A DNA stretch of 64,000 nucleotides from positions 310,001 to 374,000 of the forward strand of contig NZ_AP021889.1 of NCBI RefSeq assembly GCF_011398355.1. The letters run 5' to 3'. The notes beneath the pieces were generated by a model. That model saw only the letters and a program-made list of their open reading frames with translations, made no database searches and was not told the DNA's origin. The DNA comes from Thiosulfatimonas sediminis (GTDB lineage Bacteria > Pseudomonadota > Gammaproteobacteria > Thiomicrospirales > Thiomicrospiraceae). Made by a program: the position numbers and the translations under genes. Positions 37,155-45,471 of this stretch are shown here, piece after piece. Position 1 is the first letter of the stretch; every line of letters starts with the position of its first letter.

Positions 37155-37616
37155 TTGTTCGGTGGTTGCCCGGTTTTCAGGTTTGGTGTACAAGCGAATC
37201 AGTAATATAGCTTGGTCTTTAAACACAGTTTGAATAACTTTTCTGCAGTTCTTTCTCTAACTGCTTGTCATCCCATGCAAAATTGATTTTTTATTAATTT
37301 CATACACAGAGTTATGCACAGGTTGTGAAGTTCTGTGAACAAACCCGAAAAGCAACTTTGGCCCCTTTGTTTATCGAGGTTTCAGCGTTTATAACGATTA
37401 TTTATTGGGATTCTTAACACAAAATTATGATGAAGTGTGGCCACTTATCCACCTTTTAGTAAGGCGCTCATTTTTCTTTTTTTTTATGCGTTTTTTTAGG
37501 ATTTTTTGGTTCTGATGGACTCATTGCATTAAGTTATTTCATGCCTGTCGGATGACTGTAAGCAAAGAGTGAAAGTTTGACCGATTAGAGTCAGTCTTGC
37601 GACTCTGCTTAAATGC
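37155..37616. other. AT-rich intergenic region with DnaA-box-like sites
   Basis: No gene is seen in 462 bases. TTATGCACA at 37312-37320 sits in an oriC-like context (CAGAGTTATGCACAGG), and TTATCCACC at 37445-37453 is one base off a consensus DnaA box. T-rich tracts occur at 37472-37510. It lies downstream of the disrupted membrane gene and downstream of bioD (convergent). Confidence 0.5.
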
Positions 37617-38264
37617 TTAGAGTTTGAAGTCTGCTAAAGGAATGATTTCGCTGTCGGTAGTGTGTTCTTGGCGATAGATAGGGCACTCAATCCAGTCTTC
37701 GAGACCGCTGCTAAAATCTTGTTTGTCATGCACTTGATTCACTACCGCGCAGTGCAGGGTTAAGCCGCTTTGTTGAATTGCTTGCGCGGTCAATAGTGCA
37801 TGGTTGATGCAGCCTAAGCGATTAGCGATGACTAGGATAACTGGTAAGCGCAGCTGTACAGCAAGGTCGCGGTTAAAGCCATCATTGGCTAAAGGAGATA
37901 ACCAGCCACCGGCGCCTTCTACCAATAGGGCTTCTCGGGTTCCCAAGGTCGGGTGGCAGGATTGTGCTAATTGTTCGATGGTCACCCATTTCCCTGCTTG
38001 CTGTAGAGCAAGATGTGGAGAAATGGCTGGTTCAAATTGATAAGGGCAAATCTCTTGTAAGTTTTCGTTGCTATTGGCGCCTTGTTGTAAGCGCAGGGCA
38101 TCGTCACTTAGTAGTGAGCCATCCGCTTGGCGTGTGCAGCCAGAAGCGATGGGTTTACGTACACGCACGGAAAAACCTTGCTGTATTAGGCTACGTGCGA
38201 TGCGTGCCGCGATAAAGGTTTTGCCGACGTCGGTGTCGGTGCCGGTAATAAAAAATCCAGTCAT
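37617..38264 (-). CDS. bioD: dethiobiotin synthetase
   Basis: The 215-aa ATP-dependent carboxylase closes the ureido ring in biotin synthesis. It starts MTGFFITGTDTDVGKTFIAA with the P-loop, has RKPIASGC near residue 40, LLVEGAGGWLSPL near 112 and PVILVIANRLGCINHALL near 131. ATG 38264 matches the family N terminus; seven extra upstream codons are open but lack a binding site. Other bio genes are not in the window, so it is separated from the rest of the pathway or ends an operon that lies elsewhere. Confidence 0.93.
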   Translation of the reverse strand: MTGFFITGTDTDVGKTFIAARIARSLIQQGFSVRVRKPIASGCTRQADGSLLSDDALRLQQGANSNENLQEICPYQFEPAISPHLALQQAGKWVTIEQLAQSCHPTLGTREALLVEGAGGWLSPLANDGFNRDLAVQLRLPVILVIANRLGCINHALLTAQAIQQSGLTLHCAVVNQVHDKQDFSSGLEDWIECPIYRQEHTTDSEIIPLADFKL

Positions 38265-38465
38265 AAAACGTATTCCGAAAGGCAAATAAGGTGGTAAAGA
38301 CCGCGATAGTTCAGCAATTTATGGGGTGTAAATCGGTATTTATGCGGTATTGTGTGGGGCTTCTTGTAAGGCTGGAAGATTCGCGTTGCGAAATCGTTAA
38401 GCCTTACAGCCACTGAACTTAGCCATTCTCATCAGTTTTTTTTGGAGGAGAAGGTGGACAGGAGA

Positions 38466-39356
38466 TTATGGATTCTCTGTGAGGCGCGCTTGCGCTTCTT
38501 GGTATTTCTCTAAAGTACGTTTGACAACATCTTCCGGTAATTCCGGAGCGGTCGCACTTTTTTTATTCCAATCCAGAGATTCCAAATAGTCACGAATATA
38601 TTGTTTATCGAAACTTGGTGGATTTGACCCTTCAGCATAACTTGATGCCGGCCAGAAGCGTGAACTATCTGGTGTTAGGGCTTCATCAATCAGATAAATT
38701 TCGCCGTTTTCATCTTCGCCAAATTCAAATTTGGTATCGGCGATGATAATGCCGCGTTCTTTGGCAAATTCAGCCGCAAATTGATAAAGAGCCAAAGCGA
38801 TGGCTTTTACTTTTTGCGATTTTTCTTCGCCCATTATTTCACAAAGGCGTTCAAAGCTGATGTTTTCATCATGGTCACCGACTTCTGCCTTGGTTGAAGG
38901 GGTGAAGAGTGGCTCAGGAAGTTGCTGCGCTTGCACTAAACCTTTTGGCAGTTTAATTCCACAGACGCTCTGCTTCTTTTTGTACTCTTTCCAGCCTGAA
39001 CCGACTAAATAACCGCGCACAATCGCTTCAACCGGTAAAGGTTTGAGCTTTTTAACAATCATGCCGCGCCCGTCTAATTGGGCCAATTCGTCGCTGGTCA
39101 GATAATCTGCCAAAGCCAAATCATTGGTGAGTTGGTTGGGAACAATTGCGGTGGTTTTATTCATCCAAAATTGTGCGGTCTCGGTCAAAATGCGACCTTT
39201 TCCTGGGATAGGGGTTGGTAGCACGGCATCAAAAGCCGAAATTCGATCGGTGGTGACGATAAGCATATGCTTGTCATCAATGTCATAAATATCGCGAACT
39301 TTACCCTTGCCAATAAGAGGTAGGCTGGTCAGGTTTGATTCATAAAGAGGCTGCAT
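38466..39356 (-). CDS. purC: phosphoribosylaminoimidazole-succinocarboxamide synthase
   Basis: The 296-aa enzyme adds aspartate to CAIR in purine synthesis. It shows GKGKVRDIYDIDDKHMLIVTTDRISAFD near residue 16, VEAIVRGYLVGSGWKEYKK near 108, and DTKFEFGEDENGEIYLIDEALTPDSSRFW near 206. The length is that of the longer, eukaryote/proteobacterial form with a C-terminal extension. It is transcribed alone, about 200 bp before bioD on the same strand, and is convergent with nothing. Confidence 0.95.
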   Translation of the reverse strand: MQPLYESNLTSLPLIGKGKVRDIYDIDDKHMLIVTTDRISAFDAVLPTPIPGKGRILTETAQFWMNKTTAIVPNQLTNDLALADYLTSDELAQLDGRGMIVKKLKPLPVEAIVRGYLVGSGWKEYKKKQSVCGIKLPKGLVQAQQLPEPLFTPSTKAEVGDHDENISFERLCEIMGEEKSQKVKAIALALYQFAAEFAKERGIIIADTKFEFGEDENGEIYLIDEALTPDSSRFWPASSYAEGSNPPSFDKQYIRDYLESLDWNKKSATAPELPEDVVKRTLEKYQEAQARLTENP

Positions 39357-39429
39357 AGAGGCTTCCTGATGAGTTGAGTCTAAAATCTTTTCTGCCTAGG
39401 TAATCATCACCAAGGCAGACGTGTCTGGA

Positions 39430-39852
39430 TTAATCTTTGGAGTAGTGGGCGCTGGAGTAACGCAAAACCAGTATCGATAGCGTTATCAACGTAATGGTTC
39501 CAGCGATGGCAATCATCTGCCATTCATTGAGGCTTTTCATGTCCAAAATCATATAGCGCGCCAAAGCCACGATGGCGATGTACAGAGGCATACGGATGGG
39601 CAGTTTACCAGAGTCGAGGTAAATCGCCACCATTGCCAACACCTCTAAATAGAGGAATAACAATAGTAAATCCGCCAAAGTGACGACTTTCGCCTGTATC
39701 ATTTTGCTCACTTCTTCGATTCCAGCGATGACGGTGGCAATCGCAATCACAACGAGACCAATGAACACCACACCGCGAATCGCACGTTTTAACAGGCGTT
39801 CTGGACGGTTTAGAGTACGTTGCATTGGCGTGTTGATTTGCTTCTCTTCCAT
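39430..39852 (-). CDS. PsiE family membrane protein
   Basis: The 140-aa protein has four hydrophobic helices (about 25-45, 58-80, 84-104, 113-132) with the PsiE-type segments LLLLFLYLEVLAMVAIYLDSGKLPIRMPLYIAIVALARYMILD. PsiE (phosphate-starvation-inducible E) proteins have no firmly known function. It is divergent from rpe and stands 70 bp upstream of purC on the same strand. Confidence 0.82.
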   Translation of the reverse strand: MEEKQINTPMQRTLNRPERLLKRAIRGVVFIGLVVIAIATVIAGIEEVSKMIQAKVVTLADLLLLFLYLEVLAMVAIYLDSGKLPIRMPLYIAIVALARYMILDMKSLNEWQMIAIAGTITLITLSILVLRYSSAHYSKD

Positions 39853-40073
39853 GACTTGCTATCCTTATGAATCTTTGTGCTTAAGTTTTTGCTTATTCAC
39901 TGGATTCTACGCATGAAAAATGACACTAAGATGGCAGTGCCGAAAATTTTACACAGGTTTGTTACAGGGCGATTACCGAAGATTGTCGCCGCCATTTTTT
40001 TGCCCATTTTATAAGGATGCTGTTAAAATGCACGCATTATTTTTTCGACAATTTTTACAAAGGGTTTAACCTC

Positions 40074-40778
40074 ATGGCTAAAAAAGAAAATTGGATTGCA
40101 CCGTCGATTCTATCGGCAGATTTTGCAACACTGGGTAAAGACGTAAAAGATGTGATTGCAGCCGGTGCTGACGTGGTTCACTTTGATGTAATGGATAATC
40201 ACTATGTACCAAACTTGACCATCGGGCCATTGGTTTGTGAATCGTTGAAAAAATTCATGGATCGTGAAGGGGTTAAAGCGCCGATTGACGTACATTTGAT
40301 GGTTAAGCCAGTTGATCGCGTTATTCCTGACTTTATTAATGCCGGTGCGGATTACGTGACTTTCCACCCAGAAGCGTCTGAGCACATCGACCGTTCTTTA
40401 GCAGTTATTAAAGACATGGGCGCAAAAGCGGGTTTGGTTTTTAACCCGCATACGCCATTGCACTACCTAGAGCACGTTATGGATAAAATCGACATGATTC
40501 TTATCATGTCGGTTAACCCAGGTTTTGGTGGTCAATCTTTTATTCCGCAAGCCTTGGAAAAACTCAAAGCGGCTCGCCAATTGATTGATGCTTCAGGCCG
40601 TGATATTCGTCTTGAAATAGACGGCGGTGTTAAAGTTGAAAACATTCGTGAAGTTGCCGCTGCCGGTTGTGATACGTTTGTTTCTGGTTCCGGTATTTTT
40701 GGTAAAGCCAACGCCAATGATGCAAATCGTTACGACACCATTATCAAACAAATGCGTGACGAGCTAGCGAAAGCGTAA
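40074..40778 (+). CDS. rpe: ribulose-phosphate 3-epimerase
   Basis: The 234-aa TIM-barrel enzyme interconverts xylulose 5-phosphate and ribulose 5-phosphate, feeding RuBP regeneration. It shows [36 protein letters not shown] near residue 35, [16 protein letters not shown] near 142 and [11 protein letters not shown] near 180. ATG 40074 is the natural start; a frame open upstream to 40017 has no family similarity. Its codon bias is moderate. It precedes gph, as in many proteobacteria. Confidence 0.95.
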   Translation: MAKKENWIAPSILSADFATLGKDVKDVIAAGADVVHFDVMDNHYVPNLTIGPLVCESLKKFMDREGVKAPIDVHLMVKPVDRVIPDFINAGADYVTFHPEASEHIDRSLAVIKDMGAKAGLVFNPHTPLHYLEHVMDKIDMILIMSVNPGFGGQSFIPQALEKLKAARQLIDASGRDIRLEIDGGVKVENIREVAAAGCDTFVSGSGIFGKANANDANRYDTIIKQMRDELAKA

Positions 40779-40811
40779 TCTGTCTCAACGTATTTTAAGT
40801 GGTTTAGTTGG

Positions 40812-40849
40812 AACGCTGGTGGAGTCTTCGGGACTTACCAGCGTTTTGG
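40812..40849 (+). terminator. terminator-like hairpin between rpe and gph
   Basis: AACGCTGGT (40812) pairs with ACCAGCGTT (40837), and an inner AGTC-TTCGG-GACT stem caps it. A short T run follows, so it may attenuate readthrough into gph. Confidence 0.65.
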
Positions 40850-40898
40850 TATTTATAAGGGGCTGGCGACAAGCTGCCACCATAGAGCGAATAATTCG

Positions 40899-41579
40899 AT
40901 GACAACAAAATTAAAACCGAGCTTTGTATTGATCGATTTGGATGGAACCTTGATTGATTCTGTGCCAGATTTGGCGTACTGCGTGGACGAAACGATGAAG
41001 CAACTTGGCTTGCCGGTACGCGGCGAAGCGGCTGTGCGAAACTGGGTTGGTAACGGCGTGCAGCGTTTGACCGAGCGTGCTTTGATTAATGCAGTGGATG
41101 GTATGCCGGAGCAAGCATTGATGGACAAAGCCTATCCGATTTTCTTGGCGCTTTACCAAGAGAATACATCCAAGCGCAGTTGCGTTTACGATGGTGTGGT
41201 TGAAGGTATCGAATGGATGAAGGCGCAGGGCTATCGCGTTGCGTGCGTCACCAATAAAGCCGAAGCTTTCACGTTACCATTGTTAAAAGACAAAGGACTG
41301 TTAGAGTATTTTGAAGTGGTGGTGTCCGGTGATACCTGTGCCGAGAAAAAGCCGCATCCAATGCCGTTGCTACACGCCGCGGATTTACTTGGTGTGTCTG
41401 CGGAAAACGCGTTGATGATTGGTGATTCCAAGTCCGATGTTAAAGCTGCGCGTGCCGCTGGCTTCCATATTTTCTGTATGACATATGGTTATAACCATGG
41501 TGAAGATATTCGCGATTACCATCCGGATGTTATTATGGATTCATTTGCCGAACTGCCTAACTATTTAGAGGCAAAATAA
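40899..41579 (+). CDS. gph: phosphoglycolate phosphatase
   Basis: The 226-aa HAD-superfamily phosphatase removes 2-phosphoglycolate made by RuBisCO oxygenation. It has motif I LIDLDGTLIDSVPDL near residue 11, VACVTNK near 112, EKKPHPMPL with the motif III Lys near 149, and MIGDSKSDVKAARAAG near 174. Placement between rpe and the trp genes is a common proteobacterial order. It is relevant here because carboxysomes only reduce, not abolish, oxygenation. Confidence 0.93.
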   Translation: MTTKLKPSFVLIDLDGTLIDSVPDLAYCVDETMKQLGLPVRGEAAVRNWVGNGVQRLTERALINAVDGMPEQALMDKAYPIFLALYQENTSKRSCVYDGVVEGIEWMKAQGYRVACVTNKAEAFTLPLLKDKGLLEYFEVVVSGDTCAEKKPHPMPLLHAADLLGVSAENALMIGDSKSDVKAARAAGFHIFCMTYGYNHGEDIRDYHPDVIMDSFAELPNYLEAK

Positions 41580-41590
41580 AGGACTTGATT

Positions 41591-41713
41591 ATGCCCAATG
41601 GACTGCTTTTTTTATGGCGACTTTTACAACAGCTTACCAAGCCCTTTTGGTGCTCGATTTTGGGCATTTGGCGATGGTGGCAGTTTCAACTCTGGCAATG
41701 GCGTCAGCGTTAA
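41591..41713 (+). CDS. 40-codon Trp-rich ORF before trpE, candidate leader peptide
   Basis: Starting ATG 41591 with AAAGGA 7 bases upstream, the frame encodes 40 residues of which seven are Trp (positions 9, 20, 27, 29, 30, 35, 37), including a WW pair. It ends TAA 41713, 40 bases before trpE. This Trp content in front of a Trp-biosynthesis operon suggests a regulatory leader peptide, analogous to TrpL though much longer. I see no classical terminator between it and trpE, so the mechanism, if real, may be translational. It could also be a small membrane-associated protein. Confidence 0.5.
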   Translation: MPNGLLFLWRLLQQLTKPFWCSILGIWRWWQFQLWQWRQR

Positions 41714-41753
41714 TCGCACCTTAAATTAAGAATGTTTATTTAGGCAAAGAGTT

Positions 41754-43256
41754 ATGACAGCAACAGAATTTCACCAATATCAACAGCAAGGCTTCAATCG
41801 TGCGCCGGTGATGCGTACCGTGTTGGCCGATTACGACACGCCACTCAGCGTTTACCATAAGTTGGCTCAAGGCGCTTATTCTTATCTATTTGAATCTGTT
41901 CACGGTGGCGAGAAATGGGGCCGTTACTCGATTATTGGCCTGCCTTGCGCGCGCCGTATCGAGGTACGCGGTCAGCAAATTTTTGAATACTCGAATGGCG
42001 AGCTGATTCAGCAACAGACTAGCAAAGATCCCCTGGCGTGGATTGAAGCGTTTCAGAACCAGTTTAAGGTGTTTGAAACATCCGGAATGCCAGCGTTTAG
42101 CGGTGGTTTGGTTGGCTATTTTGGTTATGACACGATTCGTTATGTTGAGCCGCGTTTGGCACTGAGTACGCCGGAAAGGGATGATATCGGTGCACCGGAT
42201 ATTCAGTTATTGGTGTCTGAAGAATTGGTGGTGTTTGACAACTTAAGTGGTCAAGTGCATGTGATTGTGCACGCCGATTTAACGGCACAAAACGGTCTGC
42301 AGAACGCGCAAGCGCGTGTTGATGAACTGGTGCAAAAACTGAATCAACCAATGCCGATGCCAAAAGACGTTGCCAGTCATCAGCCGATTTTTGAAGCTGA
42401 TTTTCAATCCAGTTTTGGAGAACAGGCTTTTAAAGATGCGGTCAGTAAGATTCAGCAATATGTCTTAGCAGGTGATGCCATGCAAGTGGTCATTTCGCAA
42501 CAGATGTCGGTTGAGTTTCACGAAAGCCCGATGGATTTATACCGTGCTTTACGTCACTTGAATCCATCGCCCTATATGTTCTATTTGGATTTAGCGGATA
42601 CGCATATTGTTGGATCTTCTCCAGAGATTCTGGTGCGCCTGCAGGACGATACGGTCACAGTGCGTCCAATTGCTGGCACACGCCGTCGTGGTCTTACTGA
42701 AGAACAAGATTTGGCTTTAGAGCAAGATTTACTGAATGACCCGAAAGAGTTGGCGGAACATTTGATGCTGATTGATTTAGGGCGTAATGATGTCGGGCGC
42801 ATTGCTCAAATCGGTCAGGTTGAGTTGACCGAGAAAATGCTGGTTGAGCGCTATTCGCATGTGATGCACATTGTGTCTAATGTGGATGGCAAGATAAAAG
42901 ACGGCATGAGTGCCATGGATGTGTTGCGCGCCACCTTCCCAGCCGGCACTTTATCTGGTGCACCGAAAATTCGGGCAATGGAAATCATTGACGAATTAGA
43001 GCCGGTAAAACGCGGTATCTATGGCGGCGCGGTTGGCTACCTTGGTTGGAACGGCAATATGGACACTGCCATCGCGATTCGTACAGCGGTGATTCAAGAG
43101 AATAAATTATTTGTGCAAGCCGGTGCCGGAGTCGTGGCCGATTCGGTGCCCCAGTCGGAATGGGATGAAACCATGAACAAAGCGCGTGCTATTTTTCGTG
43201 CCGCACAGTTTGTCACCGAAGGTTTGCAAGTCGATGCCGCCAAAAGCAGCAAGTAA
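41754..43256 (+). CDS. trpE: anthranilate synthase component I
   Basis: The 500-aa enzyme makes anthranilate from chorismate using ammonia from TrpG. It shows the feedback-binding region YSYLFESVHGGEKWGRYSIIG near residue 42, and the catalytic domain QMSVEFHESPMDLYRALRHLNPSPYMFYLDL, SSPEILVRLQ, IAGTRRRG, HLMLIDLGRNDVGRIA and AGTLSGAPKIRAMEIIDELEP. It is the first structural gene of trpEGD. Confidence 0.96.
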   Translation: MTATEFHQYQQQGFNRAPVMRTVLADYDTPLSVYHKLAQGAYSYLFESVHGGEKWGRYSIIGLPCARRIEVRGQQIFEYSNGELIQQQTSKDPLAWIEAFQNQFKVFETSGMPAFSGGLVGYFGYDTIRYVEPRLALSTPERDDIGAPDIQLLVSEELVVFDNLSGQVHVIVHADLTAQNGLQNAQARVDELVQKLNQPMPMPKDVASHQPIFEADFQSSFGEQAFKDAVSKIQQYVLAGDAMQVVISQQMSVEFHESPMDLYRALRHLNPSPYMFYLDLADTHIVGSSPEILVRLQDDTVTVRPIAGTRRRGLTEEQDLALEQDLLNDPKELAEHLMLIDLGRNDVGRIAQIGQVELTEKMLVERYSHVMHIVSNVDGKIKDGMSAMDVLRATFPAGTLSGAPKIRAMEIIDELEPVKRGIYGGAVGYLGWNGNMDTAIAIRTAVIQENKLFVQAGAGVVADSVPQSEWDETMNKARAIFRAAQFVTEGLQVDAAKSSK

Positions 43257-43268
43257 GAGAGTACAACA

Positions 43269-43856
43269 ATGTTATTAATGATTGATAATTATGATTCTTT
43301 CACCTACAACCTAGTCCAGTATTTTGGCGAGCTGGGGCAAGATGTGGCTGTTTATCGCAACGACCAGATTGATTTGGAAACCATTAAAACCCTGAGTCCC
43401 GATTATTTGGTGATTTCGCCGGGCCCATGTACCCCGACGGAAGCAGGAATTTCGGTTGCCGCGATTAACCATTTTGCGGGCAAAATTCCAATTATGGGAG
43501 TTTGCTTGGGGCATCAGTCGATTGGTCAAGCCTTTGGCGGTAAGATTGTGCGTGCCAAGCAGGTGATGCATGGTAAAACCTCGCCGGTATTCCATCAAAA
43601 TATCGGGATGTTTGCCGATTTGCCGAACCCAGTCGAAGTGACTCGTTACCATTCTTTGGTGATTGAGCAAGCCAGCATGCCGGACTGTTTGGAAATCACC
43701 GCATGGACACAGGACGCCGACGGCAATTTGGATGAGATTATGGGCGTGCGCCATAAAGAGTTTGCGATTGAAGGGGTGCAATTCCATCCAGAATCCATTC
43801 TGACCGAACAAGGCCATCAGATGTTGCGCAATTTTTTAGCGCAACACGCTAAGTAA
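43269..43856 (+). CDS. trpG: anthranilate synthase component II (glutamine amidotransferase)
   Basis: The 195-aa class I amidotransferase supplies ammonia to TrpE and, in many bacteria, also to PabB. It has [17 protein letters not shown], the oxyanion [12 protein letters not shown], the nucleophile Cys in [15 protein letters not shown] near residue 79, and [11 protein letters not shown] with the catalytic His/Glu near 171. It lies 12 bp after trpE and 10 bp before trpD. Confidence 0.96.
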   Translation: MLLMIDNYDSFTYNLVQYFGELGQDVAVYRNDQIDLETIKTLSPDYLVISPGPCTPTEAGISVAAINHFAGKIPIMGVCLGHQSIGQAFGGKIVRAKQVMHGKTSPVFHQNIGMFADLPNPVEVTRYHSLVIEQASMPDCLEITAWTQDADGNLDEIMGVRHKEFAIEGVQFHPESILTEQGHQMLRNFLAQHAK

Positions 43857-43866
43857 GGAGCTTGCT

Positions 43867-44898
43867 ATGGAACTGAAACTGGCTTTAGAGAAATTGCTGA
43901 ACCAGCAAGATTTGACGCATCCTGAAATGAAATGGGTCATGCAGCAGATGATGACCGGTGCGGCGACTGACGCGCAAATCGGTGCGATTTTAGCGGCCTT
44001 GCGTGCGAAAGGCGAAACCATTGATGAAATCACCGCTGCCGTCGAAGTGATGCGGAGTTTGGCAGCTGCTGTGGATGTTAAAGATAAAACCCATCTAGTG
44101 GATACTTGTGGTACCGGCGGCGACGGCGCTAATACATTTAATATTTCTACGGCTTCTGCATTCGTGGTTTCCGCTGCAGGTGCAACGGTAGCTAAACACG
44201 GTAACCGTTCGATTTCCAGTAAATCCGGCAGCGCCGATGTTTTAGAAGCGGCCGGGGTTGATTTAAGCATTACGCCAGAACAAGTCGCCGAGTGCGTGAA
44301 TCAACTGAACATCGGTTTTATGTTTGCGCCGGCGCATCATAGTGCGATGAAACACGTGATTCGTGCGCGTAAAGAGATGGGCGTGCGTACTATTTTTAAT
44401 ATGCTTGGGCCGCTGACCAATCCGGCCGGCGCGCCTGCTCAGGTTATCGGTGTGTTCAATAAAGCCTTGGCTCCGGTGTTCGCCGAAGTCCTGAAGAATC
44501 TTGGCTCGCAGCACGTGATGATTGTCGCTGCCGAAGACGGTTTGGATGAGATTTCCGTTGCCAGCAAAACCTTTGTGGCCGAGCTAAAAGACGGGCAGGT
44601 CACTCAGTGGCAAATTGATCCGTCTGAGTATGACATGGACCATGCGGATTTATCCGATTTATCTGTCGAATCCGCACAAGAGAGTTTGAACATCATTCGC
44701 GCGGCATTTGCGAATGCGGATGGGGCTGCGCGAGATATTATCTGTTTGAATGCAGGGGCATCCATTTACGTTGCTGGGATTACTGATAGCTATGCTGCCG
44801 GGGTCGAGCTGGCGCGTACCGTGATTGCTAAGGGGGCTGCAATGGCTAAACTGGATGCTTTTATTGATAAAACTCAGTCTTTTACGCACCAATCGTAA
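43867..44898 (+). CDS. trpD: anthranilate phosphoribosyltransferase
   Basis: The 343-aa enzyme joins anthranilate to PRPP. It has the glycine-rich VDTCGTGGDGANTFNISTASAFV near residue 78, KHGNRSISSKSGSADVLEAAG near 109, FMFAPAHHSAMKHV near 152, and NMLGPLTNPAGAPAQVIGV near 178. AAGGAG precedes ATG. trpC, usually next, is displaced 3.5 kb downstream by an accessory insert. Confidence 0.96.
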   Translation: MELKLALEKLLNQQDLTHPEMKWVMQQMMTGAATDAQIGAILAALRAKGETIDEITAAVEVMRSLAAAVDVKDKTHLVDTCGTGGDGANTFNISTASAFVVSAAGATVAKHGNRSISSKSGSADVLEAAGVDLSITPEQVAECVNQLNIGFMFAPAHHSAMKHVIRARKEMGVRTIFNMLGPLTNPAGAPAQVIGVFNKALAPVFAEVLKNLGSQHVMIVAAEDGLDEISVASKTFVAELKDGQVTQWQIDPSEYDMDHADLSDLSVESAQESLNIIRAAFANADGAARDIICLNAGASIYVAGITDSYAAGVELARTVIAKGAAMAKLDAFIDKTQSFTHQS

Positions 44899-44961
44899 GT
44901 TGGTAGAACCTGATTCTCATGCTCCGGTGTGAGAGCCCCTTCCATTTACTTGATTTTTCAA

Positions 44962-45336
44962 ATGAAAAAACAGTTGTGTTTTATTGCGGGTAGCTTGGCT
45001 TTTAGCTTGGGGTTTATCGGCATCTTCTTGCCGCTTCTGCCGACTACGCCATTTATGATACTGGCTGCCGGTTGCTTTGCCAAAAGCTCGCCGCGTTTTC
45101 ATCAAGCTCTGTTGAATAACCGTTTTATCGGTGCCGATCTACGACGCTGGGAAAGCGAGCGAACCATGCTGCGCGTCACCAAAATTCGCGCCACTTGGAT
45201 CATTGTCGTGATGTTCTCAATCTCCATCGCTATCCTCTACGAGCGTCACTGGCTGCAACTGATGCTTATCGTTATCGCCGCAATTCTGCTGTTCTTTCTC
45301 TGGCGCGTGCCGGAACAAAAAACCAAAGCTAATTGA
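44962..45336 (+). CDS. YbaN-like DUF454 inner-membrane protein
   Basis: The 124-aa protein matches DUF454: GSLAFSLGFIGIFLPLLPTTPFMILAAGCFAKSSPRFHQALLNN with two helices at the N terminus, RRWESERTM, and a C-terminal helical pair. Function is unknown. ATG 44962 fits the family start; a GTG at 44929 would add eleven residues. No clear ribosome-binding site is seen for the ATG. It is the first gene of the stretch between trpD and trpC. Confidence 0.8.
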   Translation: MKKQLCFIAGSLAFSLGFIGIFLPLLPTTPFMILAAGCFAKSSPRFHQALLNNRFIGADLRRWESERTMLRVTKIRATWIIVVMFSISIAILYERHWLQLMLIVIAAILLFFLWRVPEQKTKAN

Positions 45337-45453
45337 TTCAATTTTTTTGTTATTTGATTCATTCATAAAGTAAATTTTAGCTTAAGTCGTTGTTTTAAAT
45401 AGCTTGTTGATTTCTTTATTTGATTCATTAAACTATTCAACAAATGATTCATT
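45334..45453. promoter_or_regulatory. four TGATTCAWT repeats upstream of the HipA-like gene
   Basis: Copies lie at 45334-45342 (TGATTCAAT), 45355-45363, 45421-45429 and 45445-45453 (all TGATTCATT). Spacings of 21, 66 and 24 bases place them close to the same helix face. They precede a gene whose product has an N-terminal helix-turn-helix, so autoregulation is plausible. Confidence 0.55.
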
Positions 45454-45471
45454 TAAGCGTGGTAGTGACAG

